A DNA stretch of 64,000 bases, taken from assembly GCF_000019725.1 (NCBI RefSeq), contig NC_010505.1, positions 1,520,001 to 1,584,000 on the forward strand. The letters are read 5' to 3'. This DNA comes from Methylobacterium radiotolerans JCM 2831 (lineage in GTDB: Bacteria > Pseudomonadota > Alphaproteobacteria > Rhizobiales > Beijerinckiaceae). Position numbers and translations under genes: made by a program. This document shows positions 16,057 through 24,270 of the stretch, piece by piece. Numbering within the stretch: position 1 is the first letter of the stretch; every line of letters starts with the position of its first letter. The notes below the pieces were generated by a model. It did no database searches, was not told where the DNA came from, and saw only the letters and a program-made list of their open reading frames with translations.

Positions 16057-17522
16057 GCCCGCCGCGCGCGAAGGCCCTGATGATCCAGGGCACCGGCTCC
16101 GATGTCGGCAAGTCGCTGATCGTGGCGGGGCTGGCGCGCGCCTTCACCGAGCGGGGCCTGAGGGTCCGGCCGTTCAAGCCGCAGAACATGTCGAACAACG
16201 CCGCCGTCACCGCCGACGGCGGCGAGATCGGCCGGGCGCAGGCGCTCCAGGCCCGCGCCGCCCGGGTGGCGCCCTCCGTGCACATGAACCCGGTCCTGCT
16301 GAAGCCGCAGAGCGAGGTCGGCTCCCAGGTGGTGGTGCAGGGCCGGATGGTCGCGACCGTGAAGGCGCGCGACTACCAGGCCTGGAAGCCGCGGCTCCTG
16401 TCCGCCGTCCTGGACAGCTTCTCGCGCCTCGCGGAAGACGCCGACCTCGTCCTCGTCGAGGGCGCGGGCTCCGCCTCCGAGGTCAACCTGCGCGCGGGCG
16501 ACATCGCCAATATGGGCTTCGCCCGGGCCACCGACACGCCGGTGGTGCTGGTCGGCGACATCGACCGGGGCGGAGTCATAGCGAGCCTCGTCGGCACGAA
16601 GGCGGTGATCGACCCCGAGGACGCCGCGCTGATCGCCGGCTTCCTCGTCAACCGGTTCCGGGGCGATCCGAGCCTGTTCGCCGACGGCATGCGGCTGATC
16701 GCCGAGCGCACCGGCTGGGCGGCGCTCGGCCTCGTGCCGCACTTCCCCGGCGCCGCGCGCCTGCCGGCCGAGGACGTGCTGGGCCTCGCCGGCTCGGAAG
16801 CGCGCGGACCGGGCTCCGTCACGGTGGCGGTGCCGGTGCTGCCGCGCATCGCCAATTTCGACGATCTCGACCCGCTGCGGGCGGAGCCGGGCGTGTCCGT
16901 GGTCCTGGTCCGGCCCGGCACGCCGATCCCCGCCGAGGCCGCCCTCGTGCTGCTGCCGGGCTCGAAGACCACGATCGACGACCTGGAGGCCTTCCGCCAG
17001 GAGGGCTGGGACGTCGACCTGCGCGCCCATGTCCGCCGGGGCGGCCGGGTGCTCGGCCTGTGCGGCGGCTACCAGATGCTGGGCAAGAGCCTCGCCGACC
17101 CGCACGGGATCGAGGGGGCGCCGCGCACGGTGCCGGGCCTCGGGCTCCTCGACGTCGACACCGTGATGACGCCGGAGAAGCGCCTCGCCGCCGTCACCGG
17201 CGCGAGCCTGCCCGACGGCGTGCCGTTCTCCGGCTACGAGATGCATATCGGCGCGACCGCGGGCCCCGACACGGCCCGGCCGCTGCTGCGCCTCGCCGAC
17301 GGCCGCCGGGACGGGGCGGTCTCGGCGGACGGGCGCGTGGCCGGGACCTACGTCCACGGCCTGTTCGCCGACGACGCCCAGCGGGCGGCCTGGCTCGCGC
17401 GCCTCGGCACCCTCTCGGAGGGCGCCGGCTACGAGGCCGGGGTCGAGGCGGCCCTCGACGGCCTCGCGCGACACATCGCGGCCCATGTCGACTGCGACCG
17501 CCTCCTGGCGCTTGCCCGGTAG
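16053..17522 (+). CDS. cobQ: Cobyric acid synthase (glutamine-hydrolysing)
   Basis: 489 residues if read from CTG 16053, which overlaps the cobO stop (CTGA). It amidates four side chains of adenosylcobyrinic a,c-diamide using glutamine and ATP. The N-terminal dethiobiotin-synthetase-like domain has GTGSDVGKS; the C-terminal glutamine amidotransferase domain has the nucleophile cysteine in [12 protein letters not shown] (about residue 337) and the histidine in GTYVHGLF. The start is uncertain: the first ATG (16080) would cut into the first beta-strand (KALMIQGTG) that family members keep, and no ATG, GTG or TTG lies upstream in frame before the overlap. A rare CTG start with translational coupling is my preferred reading. 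Confidence 0.9.
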   Translation: MSPPRAKALMIQGTGSDVGKSLIVAGLARAFTERGLRVRPFKPQNMSNNAAVTADGGEIGRAQALQARAARVAPSVHMNPVLLKPQSEVGSQVVVQGRMVATVKARDYQAWKPRLLSAVLDSFSRLAEDADLVLVEGAGSASEVNLRAGDIANMGFARATDTPVVLVGDIDRGGVIASLVGTKAVIDPEDAALIAGFLVNRFRGDPSLFADGMRLIAERTGWAALGLVPHFPGAARLPAEDVLGLAGSEARGPGSVTVAVPVLPRIANFDDLDPLRAEPGVSVVLVRPGTPIPAEAALVLLPGSKTTIDDLEAFRQEGWDVDLRAHVRRGGRVLGLCGGYQMLGKSLADPHGIEGAPRTVPGLGLLDVDTVMTPEKRLAAVTGASLPDGVPFSGYEMHIGATAGPDTARPLLRLADGRRDGAVSADGRVAGTYVHGLFADDAQRAAWLARLGTLSEGAGYEAGVEAALDGLARHIAAHVDCDRLLALAR

Positions 17523-17540
17523 CCGGGGCCTGAGCCAGGG

Positions 17541-17555
17541 ATTACTCCGTGTAAT
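17541..17555. other. Short inverted repeat between cobQ and MFS gene
   Basis: attac-tccgt-gtaat forms a 5-bp inverted repeat 18 bases after the cobQ stop and 45 bases before the next ATG. It could be a regulator site for the MFS gene; it is too weak for a terminator. Low confidence. Confidence 0.3.
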
Positions 17556-17600
17556 GCCGGCCCCGCCACGAAGGGCCGCACGCGCTCGGAGGAACGCCCC

Positions 17601-18947
17601 ATGCCGCCCACGCCGTCCCCCGCCGGGGAGGATCTCGCCGCGAGCACCGTCCGGACCGTGACCCTGCGGCTGATGCCGCTCCTCGGCCTGCTCTACCTGA
17701 TCGCCTATATCGACCGGCAGAACGTCTCCTACGCCAAGCTGGAGATGGTCGGCAGCCTCGGCCTCTCCGAGACCGCCTACGGCCTCGGGGCCTCGCTGTT
17801 CTTCCTCGGCTACTTCCTGTTCGAGGTGCCGGCCAACGTCTTCCTGGAGCGGGTCGGCGCGCGGATCTGGTTCGCCCGGATCATGATCACCTGGGGGATC
17901 GTCACCGTCCTGCTGGGCTTCACCCAGGGCACGGCGATGTTCTACGTGCTGCGCTTCCTGCTCGGCGCCGCGGAGGCCGGCTTCTTCCCCGGCGTGCTGT
18001 TCGCCCTCACGCTCTGGTTCCCCCAGACCCACCGGGCGCGGATGATCGGCTGGTTCATGATCGCGAGCGCCGTCGCCAACGCGGTCGGCGCGGCGGTCGG
18101 CGGGGCGCTGCTCGGCCTCGACGGGCTGCTCGGCCTCCAGGGCTGGCAATGGGTGTTCCTGGCCACCGGCGCGCCGGCGATTCTCATGGCCGCGGTGGTG
18201 CTGTTCGTCCTGCCGGACGGCCCCGAGACCGCGCCCTGGCTGTCGCAGGCCCAGCGCGACTGGCTCGCCCGCACGCTCCGGGCCGAGCGCGAGGACGGCG
18301 GCCACGTCGACCACGGCAACCCGTTCGCGGCGCTCCTCGACCGGCGGGTGCTGATGCTCGCCGGGGTCTACGTCTCGCTGCCGCTCGCCGCCTACGGCCT
18401 GGGCTACTGGCTGCCGACCGTGGTCAAGGGCTTCGGCGTCTCGAACCTGACCAACGGCTTCCTCAACATCATCCCGTGGATGGCGACGGCCTTCGCCCTG
18501 TGGTGGGTGCCGCGCCACGCCGCCCGCACGGGCGCGCAGGGCAACGCGCTGACCTGGCACGTGGTCGGACCGGCCCTGGTCGGGGCGGCGGGCCTCGCGC
18601 TCAGCGTCGTCCTGCCGGGCAACGCCGTGAAGTTCGCCTGCCTGTGCGTGGCCGCGGCCGGGACCTTCGCGGCCCAGCCGGTCTTCTGGTCGATGCCCGG
18701 GACGTTCCTGCGCGGCGCCTCGGCGGCCGCCGGGATCGCGGCGATCAACTCGGTGGGCAATCTCGGCGGCTTCGTGGCCCAGAACGCCGTGCCCTTCATC
18801 CGCGACCAGACCAAGAGCGACCTCGTGCCGATGCTGTTCCTGGCCGCCTGCCTGGCCCTGGGCGCCGGCCTCATGTTCGTGGTCCTCTCGGCCCTGCGGC
18901 GGGACGCGGCGCGGCGGTCGGTCCCGGCCGGCGCGCGACCGGCCTGA
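17601..18947 (+). CDS. MFS transporter, anion:cation symporter (ACS) type
   Basis: 448 residues with about 12 transmembrane helices. The N-terminal block PLLGLLYLIAYIDRQNVSYA is the classic start of the ACS family, whose members import organic anions such as tartrate, phthalate, glucarate or 4-hydroxyphenylacetate. The loop after helix 2 carries FLERVGARIWFARIMITWG, and helix 5 has LGAAEAGFFPGVLF, another family marker. The substrate cannot be told from sequence. A GGAGGAA ribosome binding site precedes the ATG. The gene stands 78 bases after cobQ; a direct role in cobalamin metabolism is not implied by the family. Confidence 0.88.
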   Translation: MPPTPSPAGEDLAASTVRTVTLRLMPLLGLLYLIAYIDRQNVSYAKLEMVGSLGLSETAYGLGASLFFLGYFLFEVPANVFLERVGARIWFARIMITWGIVTVLLGFTQGTAMFYVLRFLLGAAEAGFFPGVLFALTLWFPQTHRARMIGWFMIASAVANAVGAAVGGALLGLDGLLGLQGWQWVFLATGAPAILMAAVVLFVLPDGPETAPWLSQAQRDWLARTLRAEREDGGHVDHGNPFAALLDRRVLMLAGVYVSLPLAAYGLGYWLPTVVKGFGVSNLTNGFLNIIPWMATAFALWWVPRHAARTGAQGNALTWHVVGPALVGAAGLALSVVLPGNAVKFACLCVAAAGTFAAQPVFWSMPGTFLRGASAAAGIAAINSVGNLGGFVAQNAVPFIRDQTKSDLVPMLFLAACLALGAGLMFVVLSALRRDAARRSVPAGARPA

Positions 18948-19048
18948 ACACGGGCCGGGTTCGTGCGTTATCCTTCCTCAGGCCGGATTGTCCGGCAGGA
19001 TGATGCCGACCCGCGCGTCCGCGGGCCATCGTCGAGGAGGGCACCGCG

Positions 19049-19225
19049 ATGAGCCAGGGATTCCCGCTACTGATCCTCGCCTTCGGCACGCTCGGCGGCA
19101 TCTGGTTCCTGGCCGCCGCGGCCCGGAAGCAGGTCGCCGACGCCAAGGGCAGCCCGGAGCGCTCGAACCTGATCCACCACCACGGCGGCGCGCCGCGGCC
19201 GAACATGCCGGGCACCGAGCACTGA
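19049..19225 (+). CDS. Small single-helix membrane protein (58 aa)
   Basis: 58 residues, short and easily missed. A strong GAGGAGG ribosome binding site lies 8 bases before the ATG. The N-terminal half is one transmembrane helix (FPLLILAFGTLGGIWFLAAA), followed by a basic stretch and a histidine-rich end (SNLIHHHGGAPRPNMPGTEH). The stop sits inside a hairpin shared with the facing gene. Unknown function; a membrane micro-protein, possibly partnered with the upstream transporter. Confidence 0.7.
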   Translation: MSQGFPLLILAFGTLGGIWFLAAAARKQVADAKGSPERSNLIHHHGGAPRPNMPGTEH

Positions 19226-19248
19226 GGATCGCGCGGCCGATCCCTCAG
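19222..19248. terminator. Bidirectional hairpin between convergent genes
   Basis: ctgaggatcg, loop cgcggc, then cgatccctcag: a 10-bp stem with one bulged C. The stop codon of the small membrane protein (19223-19225) and that of the dehydrogenase on the other strand (19245-19247) both lie inside the stem. No T tract. Confidence 0.65.
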
Positions 19249-20159
19249 CCGGCGGCGATCCGCCGGCAATGCGCGAGGGCGGCGCCGATCAGGTTGTCGC
19301 TGGCCTCGGGCGTGCGGAACGCCGAGTGCGCCGACAGGGTGACGTTCGGCAGGCTCGCCAGCGGGTGATCCGCCGGCAGGGGCTCGACCGTGAACACGTC
19401 GAGCCCGGCCCGCGCCACCTGGCCGGTGCGCAGGGCCTCGACCAGGGCGGCCTCGTCGAGCACCGCCCCGCGGGCGGTGTTGATCAGCATCGCGCCGGGC
19501 TTCATCGCGGCGATCCGCGCGGCCGACAGGAAGCCGCGCGTCGCGTCGGTGAGGAGCAGGTGGAGCGAGACCACGTCGCTCTCGGCGAGCAGGCGGTCGA
19601 GGGGGACGAAGTCGACGCCGGGATGGGCCTTCGGTGTCCGGTTCCAGGCGAGCACCCGCATGCCCACACCCCGGCAGAGGCGCGCCATCTCGGCGGCGAT
19701 CCCGCCGAACCCGACGAGGCCGACGGTCTTGCCGGTGAGCTGGATCCCCTCCGTGCGCAGCCAGGATCCGGCGCGCATCGCCCGGTCCATCTCGGGCAGG
19801 CCGCGGGCGGCGGCCCACATCAGCGCGAAGGCGCACTCGGCGACCGCCGTGTCGCCGTAGCCCTTGATGGTGTGGACGGTGACGCCGAGCGCGTCCCGGA
19901 GCGCCTCCGGGTCCATGTAGCTGCGGGCGCCGGTGCCGAGGAACACGACGTGCTTCAGGCCCGCGCAGGCCCGGGCCACGTCGAGGGGGAGGGCGGTGTG
20001 GTCGATCACCGCGGTCTCGGCGCCGTCGAGGATCGCGGGCAGATCCTGCGGCGCGATGCCGGGATCCGCGTGGATCGCGAAGGGCGGGTCGTCGGGGCGC
20101 AACAGCCGCCGGGCCACCGCCGCCAGGGTCTCGCTGGCGTCCACGAACACAGCGCGCAT
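19245..20159 (-). CDS. D-isomer-specific 2-hydroxyacid dehydrogenase
   Basis: 304 residues. NAD(P)-dependent oxidoreductase acting on D-2-hydroxyacids. The Rossmann motif VGLVGFGGIAAEMARL is in the middle; catalytic residues are placed as in the family: arginine in NTARGAVLDEAALVEAL, glutamate in LDVFTVEPLP and histidine in LSAHSAFRTPEA. The N-terminal substrate domain includes KHVVFLGTGARSYMDPEAL. ATG 20159 is preferred over the in-frame ATG five codons earlier because a GGGAG ribosome binding site lies 5 bases before it. The exact substrate is not determinable; phosphoglycerate, glyoxylate or formate specificity cannot be assigned from these motifs. Confidence 0.88.
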   Translation of the reverse strand: MRAVFVDASETLAAVARRLLRPDDPPFAIHADPGIAPQDLPAILDGAETAVIDHTALPLDVARACAGLKHVVFLGTGARSYMDPEALRDALGVTVHTIKGYGDTAVAECAFALMWAAARGLPEMDRAMRAGSWLRTEGIQLTGKTVGLVGFGGIAAEMARLCRGVGMRVLAWNRTPKAHPGVDFVPLDRLLAESDVVSLHLLLTDATRGFLSAARIAAMKPGAMLINTARGAVLDEAALVEALRTGQVARAGLDVFTVEPLPADHPLASLPNVTLSAHSAFRTPEASDNLIGAALAHCRRIAAG

Positions 20160-20278
20160 CGGCGTCTCCCTCATCCGGCCCCGTCCGGCCCCGTCCGGCC
20201 ACGATGCGTCCGGTGCGCGGGCCGTGCCAAGGCCCGATCGGGGGATGCCGCCGTCCCGGCGCGCGGAGCGAAGACGGC

Positions 20279-21274
20279 TCAGCCCGCCAGGGTCAGGCAG
20301 AGCCCGAGGAGCGCCAGCACGAGCCCGCCCTGGAGCCAGCAGGCCGTCCGGTAGAGGGTCAGGGCCCGGGCGATGTCGTCGGCCGCGGCCGCGTCCCGGC
20401 CGTCGCCCATATGGGCGTCCGGGACGAGGGTGCCGTCGTAGACCCGCGGCCCCGCGAGCCGCAGGCCCAGCGCGCCGGCCATGGCGGATTCGGGCCAGCC
20501 GGCATTCGGCGAGCGGTGCCGGCGCGCGTCCCGGGCCATCGCCCGGAGCGCCCCGCGGGCGTCGGCGCCCCGCAGGGCCGCCGCCCCGGCGATCAGCAGG
20601 CCCGCGAGCCGGGAGGCCGGCAGGTTCACGCCGTCGTCGAGCCGCGCGGCCGCCCAGCCGAAGGCCTCGTAGCGCGGGCTGCGGTGGCCGATCATGCTGT
20701 CGGCGGTGTTGATCGCCTTGTAGAGGGCGCCGCCCGGCAGGCCGAGGCAGCCGATCCAGAAGGCCGGCGCCACGATCCCGTCGGAGAAGTTCTCCGCCAG
20801 GCTCTCGATCGCGGCCCGGCAGACCGCCGCCTCGTCGAGGCGGTCCGGGTCGCGCCCGACGATCATCGCCACGGCCCGGCGCCCCGCCTCCAGGCCGCCC
20901 GCGCGCAGGGCCGTCTCCACGGCGGCGACGTGCTGGTGCAGGCTGCGCTGCGCCGGCAGGCTGGCGCAGATCAGGCCGAGGAGGAGCAGGGCGGGGAGGG
21001 GGCCGGCGAGCCCCGCCAGCGCCGCGACGGCGAGGGCGGCCGAGCCGACCGCGGCGAGGAGCAGCGCCAGCGCGAGGCAGCCGGCGGCCCGCCGCCGGCG
21101 CGCCGAGCCGCGGTTGAGACCGCGCTCCAGGGCGGCGATCAGCCGGCCGATCCAGGTGACAGGGTGACCGGCCGCCCTGTAGAGCGCGTCGGGATAGCCG
21201 GCCGCCGCCTCGATCCCGAGGGCGACGGCGAGGACGGCGAGCGTGTCGGCAAACGTACCGGGCAGATGGACCAT
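20279..21274 (-). CDS. cobD: Adenosylcobinamide-phosphate synthase (CbiB/CobD), integral membrane
   Basis: 331 residues with several transmembrane segments. It attaches aminopropanol phosphate to adenosylcobyric acid in the inner membrane. Family blocks are AAGYPDALYRAAGHPVTWIG near the N-terminus, the RDPDRLDEAAVCRAAIESLA segment followed by ENFSDGIVAPAFWIGCLGLP, then LYKAINTADSMIGHRSPRYE and RDARRHRSPNAGWPESAMAG. The start codon at 21274 shares 9 bases with the start of cobC on the opposite strand (cobC reads MDH, cobD reads MVH), leaving no intergenic space. Together with cobC, cobU, cobO and cobQ it covers the late part of the B12 pathway. Confidence 0.93.
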   Translation of the reverse strand: MVHLPGTFADTLAVLAVALGIEAAAGYPDALYRAAGHPVTWIGRLIAALERGLNRGSARRRRAAGCLALALLLAAVGSAALAVAALAGLAGPLPALLLLGLICASLPAQRSLHQHVAAVETALRAGGLEAGRRAVAMIVGRDPDRLDEAAVCRAAIESLAENFSDGIVAPAFWIGCLGLPGGALYKAINTADSMIGHRSPRYEAFGWAAARLDDGVNLPASRLAGLLIAGAAALRGADARGALRAMARDARRHRSPNAGWPESAMAGALGLRLAGPRVYDGTLVPDAHMGDGRDAAAADDIARALTLYRTACWLQGGLVLALLGLCLTLAG

Positions 21275-22300
21275 TCGGTGTGGAGCGTTCCCGCGCGTGA
21301 GGTCGCCCCGATCGCGCATGGCGGCGATCTCGGCGGACTCCGACAAGCCTTTCCCGACGCGCCGGAGCCCTGGCTCGACCTCTCGACGGGGATCAACCCG
21401 GTCCCCTATCGCGTGCCCGCACTGGAGGCCAGCGCCTGGACGCGCCTGCCCGAGGCCGCCGAGGTCCGCGCCCTCCGGGAGGCCGCCGCCGCGGCCTACG
21501 GCGCGCCGGATGCCGACCACGTCGTGCCCGCGCCCGGCACCCAGATCCTGATCGAGACCCTGCCCCGGCTCCTGGCCCCGACCGAGGTCGCGGTGGTCGG
21601 GCCGACCTACGCCGAGCACGCCGCCGCCTGGGCGCGGGCCGGGCACGCGGTGGCGGAGGTCGCGGGCGTCGACGCCCTCGGGCAGGCCCGGGCGGCGGTG
21701 CTCGTCGATCCCAACAACCCGGACGGGCGGACCCACCCGCTGGCCGAGCGCCGGGCGCTCGCCGCGGCGCTCAACCGGCGCGGCGGCCTGCTCGTCGCCG
21801 ACGAGGCCTTCGCCGACCTGGAGCCGGTGGAGAGCCTGTGCCCTCACGTCGCCGCACCGGACTCGGCGCCGGGCCTCGTGGTGCTGCGCTCCTTCGGCAA
21901 GACCTACGGGCTCGCCGGCCTGCGCCTCGGCTTCGCGGTCGCCGAGCCCGGCACGGCGGCCCGGATCGCCGAGGCCCTCGGACCCTGGGCGGTGTCGGGC
22001 CCCGCCCTGGCGATCGGGCGCGCGGCCCTGTCGGACGCGGGCTGGCGCGCCGAGGCCGCCCGGGCCCGGGCCGCGGACGCGGGCCGCCTCGACCGGATGA
22101 TCGCCCGGGCCGGCGGCCGCGTCGTCGGCGGCACGTGCCTGTTCCGGACCGCCGATTTCCCCGACGGGCCGGACCTCTACCGGCGGCTGGCGGCGTCCGG
22201 GATCGCGGTGCGGCGCTTCGCCGGGCGCCCGGAGCGCCTGCGCTTCGGCCTGCCGCCCGACAGGGCGGGCTGGTGCCGGCTGTCGCGGGTGCTCAGGTAG
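21266..22300 (+). CDS. cobC: Threonine-phosphate decarboxylase-like PLP enzyme
   Basis: 344 residues. PLP fold-type I aminotransferase-like enzyme of the CobC/CobD (Salmonella) group that supplies (R)-1-amino-2-propanol phosphate or assists CobD in the aerobic pathway. PIAHGGDLGGLRQAFPDAPE and WLDLSTGINPVPY are the signature start, VDPNNPDGR is the cofactor-binding loop, and SFGKTYGLAGLRLGFA holds the PLP lysine (Lys212). The ATG at 21266 overlaps the divergent cobD start; a GTG at 21278 is an alternative that would still leave only 3 bases between genes. The end overlaps the convergent MFS gene by 8 bases. Confidence 0.92.
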   Translation: MDHSVWSVPAREVAPIAHGGDLGGLRQAFPDAPEPWLDLSTGINPVPYRVPALEASAWTRLPEAAEVRALREAAAAAYGAPDADHVVPAPGTQILIETLPRLLAPTEVAVVGPTYAEHAAAWARAGHAVAEVAGVDALGQARAAVLVDPNNPDGRTHPLAERRALAAALNRRGGLLVADEAFADLEPVESLCPHVAAPDSAPGLVVLRSFGKTYGLAGLRLGFAVAEPGTAARIAEALGPWAVSGPALAIGRAALSDAGWRAEAARARAADAGRLDRMIARAGGRVVGGTCLFRTADFPDGPDLYRRLAASGIAVRRFAGRPERLRFGLPPDRAGWCRLSRVLR

Positions 22301-23468
22301 GCCGCGCCCCCGGCGGGTGCGGGTCGCGGGCCGCCACGATCACGGCCAGCGCCGAGAAGGCGAGGCCGACCGCGCAGACGCCCGGCCAGCCGACGAGCAG
22401 GAAGGCCTGCGAGCCGGCGTAGGCGCCGAGCGCCCCGAACACGAACAGGGTCGTGAACAGCACGGTGTTGATGCGGCCCCGCGCCCCCGGGACCAGCGCG
22501 TAGGCCCGCGTCTGGTTGGCGATGAGCGCGCCGTTCATGCCGATGTCGATGAGCAGCACGCCGAGCGCCACCGCGGCGAGCGACCAGGTGCCCCCCGCCC
22601 AGAGCACCGCGAAGGAGAGGGCGACCAGCAGGCTGCCGCCGAGGACGACGGGCTTCGCCCCCCGCCGGTCGGTGAAGCGGCCCGAGATCGGCGCCACGAA
22701 GGCCCCGCAGACGCCGATCACCCCGAACAGCCCGGCCCCGGCGGCGGTGAGGCCGAAGGGCGGCCCCTCGACCAGCAGGGCCAGGGTCGCCCAGAAGGCG
22801 TTGAAGCCCGCGAACAGCAGCGCCTGCGACAGGCTCGCCGTGCGCAGGACCGGCTGGCTGCGGGCGAGGTGGAGGATCGACAGCATCAGGGCGCGGTAGC
22901 GCAGCGGGTGCGTCTGCACCGTGTGGGGCAGGGTGGCCCGCGCGATGCCCGCCATGGCGAGCGCCAGCACGGACGCGACCAGGAAGACCGGCCGCCAGCC
23001 GAGATGCGCCCCCAGGAAGCCGCTCGCCGTGCGGGCGAGCAGGATGCCGGTGAGGAGCCCGGTCATGACCTGACCGACGATCCGCCCGCGGCTCGCGTCC
23101 GGGGCGAGTTCGGCCGCGAACGGGACCGCCTGCTGGGCCGCGCAGGACAGGACCCCGACCACCAGATGGGCGAGCGCGAGGCAGGCGAGGTTCGGGGCGA
23201 GGCCCACGGCGAGCAGCGCCAGGGCGAGGCCGAGGCACTGTCCCACGATCAGGGCGCGGCGCGGCAGGGCGTCGCCGAGCGGCACGAGCCCGACGATGCC
23301 GAGCCCGTAGCCGACCAGGGCCGTGGTCGGCACCCACAGGGCGGCGCGGTCGCCGAACTCGGCCACGATCAGGCCGAGCAGCGGCTGGTTGTAGTAGATG
23401 TTGGCCACGGCCCCGCCGGCGATCAGCGTCAGGCCGAGCCGGGCCTTCGCGTCGAGGGGCGTGGTCAC
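22293..23468 (-). CDS. MFS transporter, probable drug or metabolite exporter
   Basis: 391 residues, about 12 transmembrane helices. The N-terminus ANIYYNQPLLGLIVAEFGDR is typical of a large DHA-type MFS branch near AraJ/YfcJ/YnfM exporters. GRIVGQVMTGLLTGILLART and SGRFTDRRGAKPVVLGGSLL are the conserved cytoplasmic loops of the two halves. GTG 23468 is chosen as start because the hydrophobic core starts soon after; upstream in-frame sequence is arginine/proline-rich and not protein-like. It converges on cobC with an 8-base overlap, so the two genes probably read through each other's ends. No regulator gene is adjacent. Confidence 0.83.
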   Translation of the reverse strand: MTTPLDAKARLGLTLIAGGAVANIYYNQPLLGLIVAEFGDRAALWVPTTALVGYGLGIVGLVPLGDALPRRALIVGQCLGLALALLAVGLAPNLACLALAHLVVGVLSCAAQQAVPFAAELAPDASRGRIVGQVMTGLLTGILLARTASGFLGAHLGWRPVFLVASVLALAMAGIARATLPHTVQTHPLRYRALMLSILHLARSQPVLRTASLSQALLFAGFNAFWATLALLVEGPPFGLTAAGAGLFGVIGVCGAFVAPISGRFTDRRGAKPVVLGGSLLVALSFAVLWAGGTWSLAAVALGVLLIDIGMNGALIANQTRAYALVPGARGRINTVLFTTLFVFGALGAYAGSQAFLLVGWPGVCAVGLAFSALAVIVAARDPHPPGARPT

Positions 23469-23802
23469 GGCTGGGTCGGGGGCAGGCAGGCACGCCGCCG
23501 CGGAAGGGCCATGGTCGGGTCCGTGTGGGGAGGGTGATCGGAGCCGCGAGCGATACGGGCGGAGCGCGCCGCCGGGCAAGCTGCGGCGATGCATCCCTGC
23601 CGGCACACCCCGGGGCCCTTCACCGGGGCCGACGGCGCACCATATGCATCAGACGCAGCCGGCGCTGCCCGCATGCCGGCGGGCGCCGCGGACCGGTGCG
23701 CCGGGCGACGAGCCTCGCGAGGTTTACGGACCGGACTACGAACGAGAGGGCGGTTTCGTTCCGCGAGAACGGCGCCGGGGCCGCCGCAGCAGGGAGTACG
23801 GG
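23469..23802. other. Intergenic region, 334 bases, divergent promoters expected
   Basis: Separates the minus-strand MFS gene from the small plus-strand gene at 23803. I see no further gene, tRNA or strong hairpin; a short palindromic cccggggccc lies near 23616. Promoters for both directions should be here, but no clear -35/-10 pair stands out. Confidence 0.4.
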
Positions 23803-23994
23803 ATGCCGAACTACCGCGTCGACTTCGCCAAGGAGATCCTCGGGGTGCCGTTCACGATCGGCTCGGTCGCGATCGCGCGGGCCCGCGATCCCGAGCGCGC
23901 CCGCCGCGCCGCGGAGCTGCGATTCGCCCGCCAGCACGGCGTCGGCGACTGGCGCGAGCGGGCGGACCTCGCCACGGTGGCCGAGCGGCTCTGA
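23803..23994 (+). CDS. Small conserved-looking protein (63 aa)
   Basis: 63 residues, soluble, rich in arginine and alanine: MPNYRVDFAKEILGVPFTIG then VAIARARDPERARRAAELRF and ARQHGVGDWRERAD. The ATG has an AGGGAG ribosome binding site 7 bases upstream, and the charged helix pattern is protein-like, so I treat it as real. No family is recognised. It stands alone, 277 bases before the malonyl-CoA decarboxylase gene. Confidence 0.65.
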   Translation: MPNYRVDFAKEILGVPFTIGSVAIARARDPERARRAAELRFARQHGVGDWRERADLATVAERL

Positions 23995-24270
23995 CGGCGC
24001 GACCTTGACGGCGCGACCTGACGACCGACCGCCCGGCTCCGTCGTGCGCCCCCCCGTCACACGATCTTCGTGCCGCTCCCGCACCCTGGGAGCTCCGCGT
24101 CGGCGACCGGTCAAGCTCTGGTCGCGGCGGCCGCGGCGCCGTAGAATGGCGGGCGGATCGGGACGCCCGGCGGCGTCCGGATCCGCTTCCGCCCGCGCCC
24201 GATCGACGAGCCGGCGTCGCGGGGCCGGCCACGTCTCGAATCCGGGTCGACAGGGGTCAGTGCGAAGGTC

